A DNA stretch of 64,000 nt. Source: DATKAB01 sp964542745 (GTDB lineage Bacteria > Eisenbacteria > RBG-16-71-46). The position numbers and the translations under genes were made by a program. Each line of letters opens with the position of its first letter. Position 1 is the first letter of the stretch. The stretch is taken from NCBI GenBank assembly GCA_964542745.1, contig CAZIVR010000005.1:12122-76121 (forward strand), written 5' to 3'. The notes below the pieces were generated by a model. It was not told where the DNA came from. It saw only the letters and a list, made by a program, of their open reading frames with translations, and did no database searches. Below, piece after piece: positions 61,164 through 64,000 of this stretch.

Positions 61164-63857
61164 ATGCTGAAGAGTCTGCTCGGAAACGGCACGAAGGACC
61201 GCGAGATGGGCGAGGAAATGCGCGCGGTGCTCCAGGAGATGCAGCAGGAACGCGGACGCCTCGAAGTGCTCGTCAAGAGCGCCCACGCCGCCGCCGAGCG
61301 GCTCCAGCAGCTCGACGAGCCGATCCGCGCCACCGAGTCCGCCGTCACCGCCGCCACCTCGCGGCTCGAGGAGCTCGAGCAGCGCTTCGCCGCGATGGTG
61401 CAGATCGTGCCGCAGCTCGAGACCCTCGACGAGCGCGTCGCCGGCCTCGCCGAAGGCCAGCAGCGCGCCATGTCCCAGGTCACGGAGGCGCTCGACCAGG
61501 CCGTGGCGATCCGGACCACCTTCGAGGAACTCGGGTCCAAGCTCGAGAAGGCCGCGGAGCTCGAGCAGCGGCTCGACACGTTCCTCGAGATCGAGAAGCC
61601 CTTCCAGGTGCTCAAGGGCGACGGGGACGCGGTGCGCGCGCAGGTGGAGGCCACCGGCGACCAGCTGGCCAAGCTGCGCGAGCAGCACGACCGTCTCCTC
61701 GACGCCCACCGTACCGCCCTCTCCAAGATGGAGGCGCTCGACCGGCGGCGCGAGGAGCTGAGCCGCGACCTGAGCGACAAGGAGCGCCGGGTCGGCAACG
61801 TCGAACAGGCCGTCAAGGGCCTCGACGGCGTGCAGCGCACGATGGACGACGTGCGCCGCGACATGACGACCCTGAAGGCGCTCGGCGACATGGTGCAGCA
61901 GAAGAGCGCGGCCCTCGAGGCGCAGCGCGAGGGCGTGGACCGCGCCCTGGCCCGCGCCGGGGACCTGCACGCCGCCATGCAGAAGCTCGACGCCGGCGTG
62001 CAGCAGCAGGCCGCCAACGAGAAGCTCCTCGCCGGGCTCCAGGAGGACGTGAGCGCCCTCAAGGCCCTGCACGAGACGGTGGTCGAGCGCAGCGGCGAGA
62101 TCACCCGCCTGCAGCGCGACACCGAGGAGTACGTGCGGGGCACGCGCAGCGAGCTGGCGCTCGCCGAGGACGAAATGAAGAAGACCGTCGCGCGCTTCGA
62201 CTTCGAGTCCCGCGGCCTCGAGTCGGTCAGCCAGCGGGTCGCCGACCTGCGCAGCGCGCTCACGGAGTTCGAGGCGCGCTACAAGGGGCTCGCCGAGTCG
62301 AGCGCCACGGTGGCCGAGCTCAAGTCGCAGACCCAGACCCTCACCGCCGGGCTCCAGGCCCTCTCCGACCAGGCGTCGCGCGTGGACCACGAGGTCGCCA
62401 AGCTCGAGGCGATGCGCCGCGAGCTGGACGAGACGACGCGGGTCGCCAACCTGGTCGGCACGCACGTGTCCCGCATCGCCGAGGCCCAGCCGGCCGCCGA
62501 GGCCGCCATGCGCGACCTCACCACGCTGCGCGGGGCGCACGCCTCGGTGCTGGACGCGCTCGAGCAGTCGCGGCTCGCCCACGAGGAGGTGGCGCGGATG
62601 CACGAGCGGCAGGCCGAGGCCCGCGGCTGGTTCGCCGGGATCGAGCGCTCGCTGGAGGAGTTCCGCGCGCGCGTCGGCGAGCTGGAGGGCATGAAGCCGA
62701 CGCTCGAGGTGGTCCGGCAGGAGGCGCAGCGGGCGAACGAGTCGCTCGAGGCGCTCGAGGCCCGGCGCGAGTTCGTGGACGACCTGCACCGGCGGCTGGC
62801 CGAGCTGGGCAGCCTGGGCGGCACGCTCGACGAGCGCGGCCGCGAGCTGCAGGCGCGCATGGACGCCGCCGAGCAGCGGTTCCTGGCGCTCGGCGCCGAG
62901 GCCGAGGAGGCCGGGCGGATCACGCGGGCGATGGCCGAGGTGAGCTCCGGCGTGCGCGACGCCGAGCGCCGCGCCACCGAGGCGCTGCGGCTCGTCAAGG
63001 CGAGCGAGGCGCGCGCGGAGTCGGTCGAGGCGATCGCCGAGCGCGCTCAGTCGCTCAAGAAGGAGCTGGAGCAGCGGCGCCACGCGCTGGACGAGGCCGC
63101 CCGGGACCTGCAGCGCGCCGGCGAGCTGCGGCAGGAAGCCGCCGACTCGGCGGAGCAGCTCGGCCGGCTGGCCGCCCAGTTCGCCGAGTCCCTGGCCGAG
63201 GCCGACGGCCAGCTCGGCCGGGTCGGCACGATGGCCCACCAGATCGAGGACCGGGTCTCGCAGCTGCGGACCGTGGACCAGCGGCTCTCGCAGTTCGAGG
63301 AGCGCATGGCGCGGTGGGACCTGGCCGAGCAGAACATCGCCCGGTCCCTCGAGCAGGTGGCGTCGCGCCAGGGCACGCTCGAGTCCCTGCAGGCCGACCT
63401 CGACCGCATGTCGGCGATGGCGGAGAAGACCGCCGGCGACGTGCGCGGCATCACCTCCGCCCAGCGCGAGGTCGAGGAGAGCCGCGGCCTGATGGAGGAC
63501 GTCATGGCCCGCCTCGCCGAGATGCGCGCGACCGCCGGGTCGCTCGAGGAGCGCAAGCGCCAGATGGAGAAGGCCGAGGAGCGGCTCGCCCGCGCCGACG
63601 CCCTGCTGGTGGACGTGCGCTCGAGCCTCGAGGCGCTGCAGGGCCAGAAGGTGATGGTGGACCAGGCCGTCGAGAAGGCGGGCGCGCTCCGCAACCTGCT
63701 CAAGCAGGCGGAGTCGGTGATCGAGGGGCTGCGCGAGGAGCGCGAGATGACGTCGCGGGTCCGCACCGCGGTCCGGCTGGTCGAGCCGGCCGAGGAATCC
63801 GACGGCACGGGCGGCGAGGCCCGGCGCGAGAAGGGCGGGCGGGCGAAGGCGGCCTGA
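61164..63857 (+). CDS. Long coiled-coil protein, unknown function
   Basis: 897 residues from ATG 61164, chosen for the perfect GGAAGGAG eight bases before it. The opening MLKSLLGNGTKDREMGEEM is followed by a near-continuous heptad-rich coiled coil up to about 870. It is rich in Glu, Arg, Ala, Leu and Gln, with recurrent motifs like ELEQRLDTFLEIEKPFQVL and VEQAVKGLDGVQRTMDDVRR. The C-terminus is basic (GGEARREKGGRAKAA). No Walker motif, signal peptide or membrane helix, so it is not an SMC ATPase. It could be a cytoskeletal or scaffold protein. A strong terminator follows. Confidence 0.75.
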   Translation: MLKSLLGNGTKDREMGEEMRAVLQEMQQERGRLEVLVKSAHAAAERLQQLDEPIRATESAVTAATSRLEELEQRFAAMVQIVPQLETLDERVAGLAEGQQRAMSQVTEALDQAVAIRTTFEELGSKLEKAAELEQRLDTFLEIEKPFQVLKGDGDAVRAQVEATGDQLAKLREQHDRLLDAHRTALSKMEALDRRREELSRDLSDKERRVGNVEQAVKGLDGVQRTMDDVRRDMTTLKALGDMVQQKSAALEAQREGVDRALARAGDLHAAMQKLDAGVQQQAANEKLLAGLQEDVSALKALHETVVERSGEITRLQRDTEEYVRGTRSELALAEDEMKKTVARFDFESRGLESVSQRVADLRSALTEFEARYKGLAESSATVAELKSQTQTLTAGLQALSDQASRVDHEVAKLEAMRRELDETTRVANLVGTHVSRIAEAQPAAEAAMRDLTTLRGAHASVLDALEQSRLAHEEVARMHERQAEARGWFAGIERSLEEFRARVGELEGMKPTLEVVRQEAQRANESLEALEARREFVDDLHRRLAELGSLGGTLDERGRELQARMDAAEQRFLALGAEAEEAGRITRAMAEVSSGVRDAERRATEALRLVKASEARAESVEAIAERAQSLKKELEQRRHALDEAARDLQRAGELRQEAADSAEQLGRLAAQFAESLAEADGQLGRVGTMAHQIEDRVSQLRTVDQRLSQFEERMARWDLAEQNIARSLEQVASRQGTLESLQADLDRMSAMAEKTAGDVRGITSAQREVEESRGLMEDVMARLAEMRATAGSLEERKRQMEKAEERLARADALLVDVRSSLEALQGQKVMVDQAVEKAGALRNLLKQAESVIEGLREEREMTSRVRTAVRLVEPAEESDGTGGEARREKGGRAKAA

Positions 63858-63859
63858 CC

Positions 63860-63937
63860 GTCGCGCGGCCCGGCCGCGCGACCGGCGTCACGTTCAACCG
63901 CGCGGCGCGGAACGGCATCATGCGTTCCGCGCCGCGC
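63860..63937 (+). terminator. Two tandem hairpins after the coiled-coil gene
   Basis: First GTCGCGCGGC-CCG-GCCGCGCGAC (63860-63882), a perfect 10-bp stem immediately after the stop. Then a 15-bp perfect stem with arms 63900-63914 and 63923-63937 and an 8-base loop. A GT-rich stretch follows, without a run of T. Together they probably end the transcript and protect its 3' end. Confidence 0.6.
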
Positions 63938-64000
63938 AATGGTTTGGTTGTGTGGCGAAGCTTGTGGGTGGCGTGGCGCGTGCGTAGGGAGCCTGGCGAT

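Overview
This window is very GC-rich DNA (well above 70% by eye) from a Gram-negative bacterium. Signs of a Gram-negative envelope are a porin, a secretin, an outer-membrane PorV-like barrel and a MacA-type adaptor. Four secreted proteins end in a FlgD-like/type IX-style C-terminal domain, and a PorV/PorQ-type barrel is also present. With a complete type IV pilus locus and WD40-amidohydrolase and prolyl-oligopeptidase genes, this fits the FCB side of the tree, for example Candidatus Eisenbacteria or a relative. That placement is inference; no rRNA or tRNA gene is visible. Almost all of the window is coding and reads as ordinary chromosome. I saw no insertion sequence, prophage or CRISPR array.

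Layout. 1-9.6 kb: an edge-truncated deacetylase-like gene, a GT-C membrane glycosyltransferase, a secreted HExxH metalloprotease, a MacA-like adaptor with an ABC permease but no ATPase, a CDF metal exporter, and an alpha/beta hydrolase overlapping a small unknown gene. 9.8-15.8 kb: a GNAT gene, then a minus-strand metal operon (di-haem DUF1111 protein, outer-membrane porin, DtxR/MntR regulator, NRAMP transporter fused to a universal stress domain). Its promoter overlaps a palindromic operator. 16-21.9 kb: a 2-oxoacid dehydrogenase operon (E1 beta, ABM-like protein, E2, prolyl oligopeptidase, E1 alpha). 22-25.5 kb: a minus-strand operon of two FN3 proteins and a PorV-LysM fusion. 26-38.5 kb: a near-complete type IV pilus locus in assembly order: retraction-type ATPase, PilB, PilC, pilin, three minor pilins, PilM-N-O-P-Q, then PilD after a small divergent membrane gene. 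38.7-50 kb: membrane glycosyltransferase-like proteins, an HDOD protein, YebC, a 1347-residue repeat protein, a cupin and an S10 carboxypeptidase. 50-64 kb: a GT1 glycosyltransferase, a triple-domain surface protein with a sorting-signal tail, a 1145-residue WD40-amidohydrolase, a secreted lipase-like protein with an apparent CTG start, a membrane protein, and an 897-residue coiled-coil protein.

Themes. Operons are tightly packed, mostly with ATGA, GTGA or TGATG overlaps. Promoters share a TAGAMT-like -10 box with -35 boxes resembling TTGMCR; several lie only 6-12 bases before the start codon, which suggests leaderless transcripts. Secretion and surface structure dominate the gene content: pilus, type IX-like cargo, and repeat proteins. 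The most distinctive points are the metal operon and its operator, the PilT paralogue lacking its His-box histidines, the PorV-LysM fusion, and the alternating-repeat surface protein.
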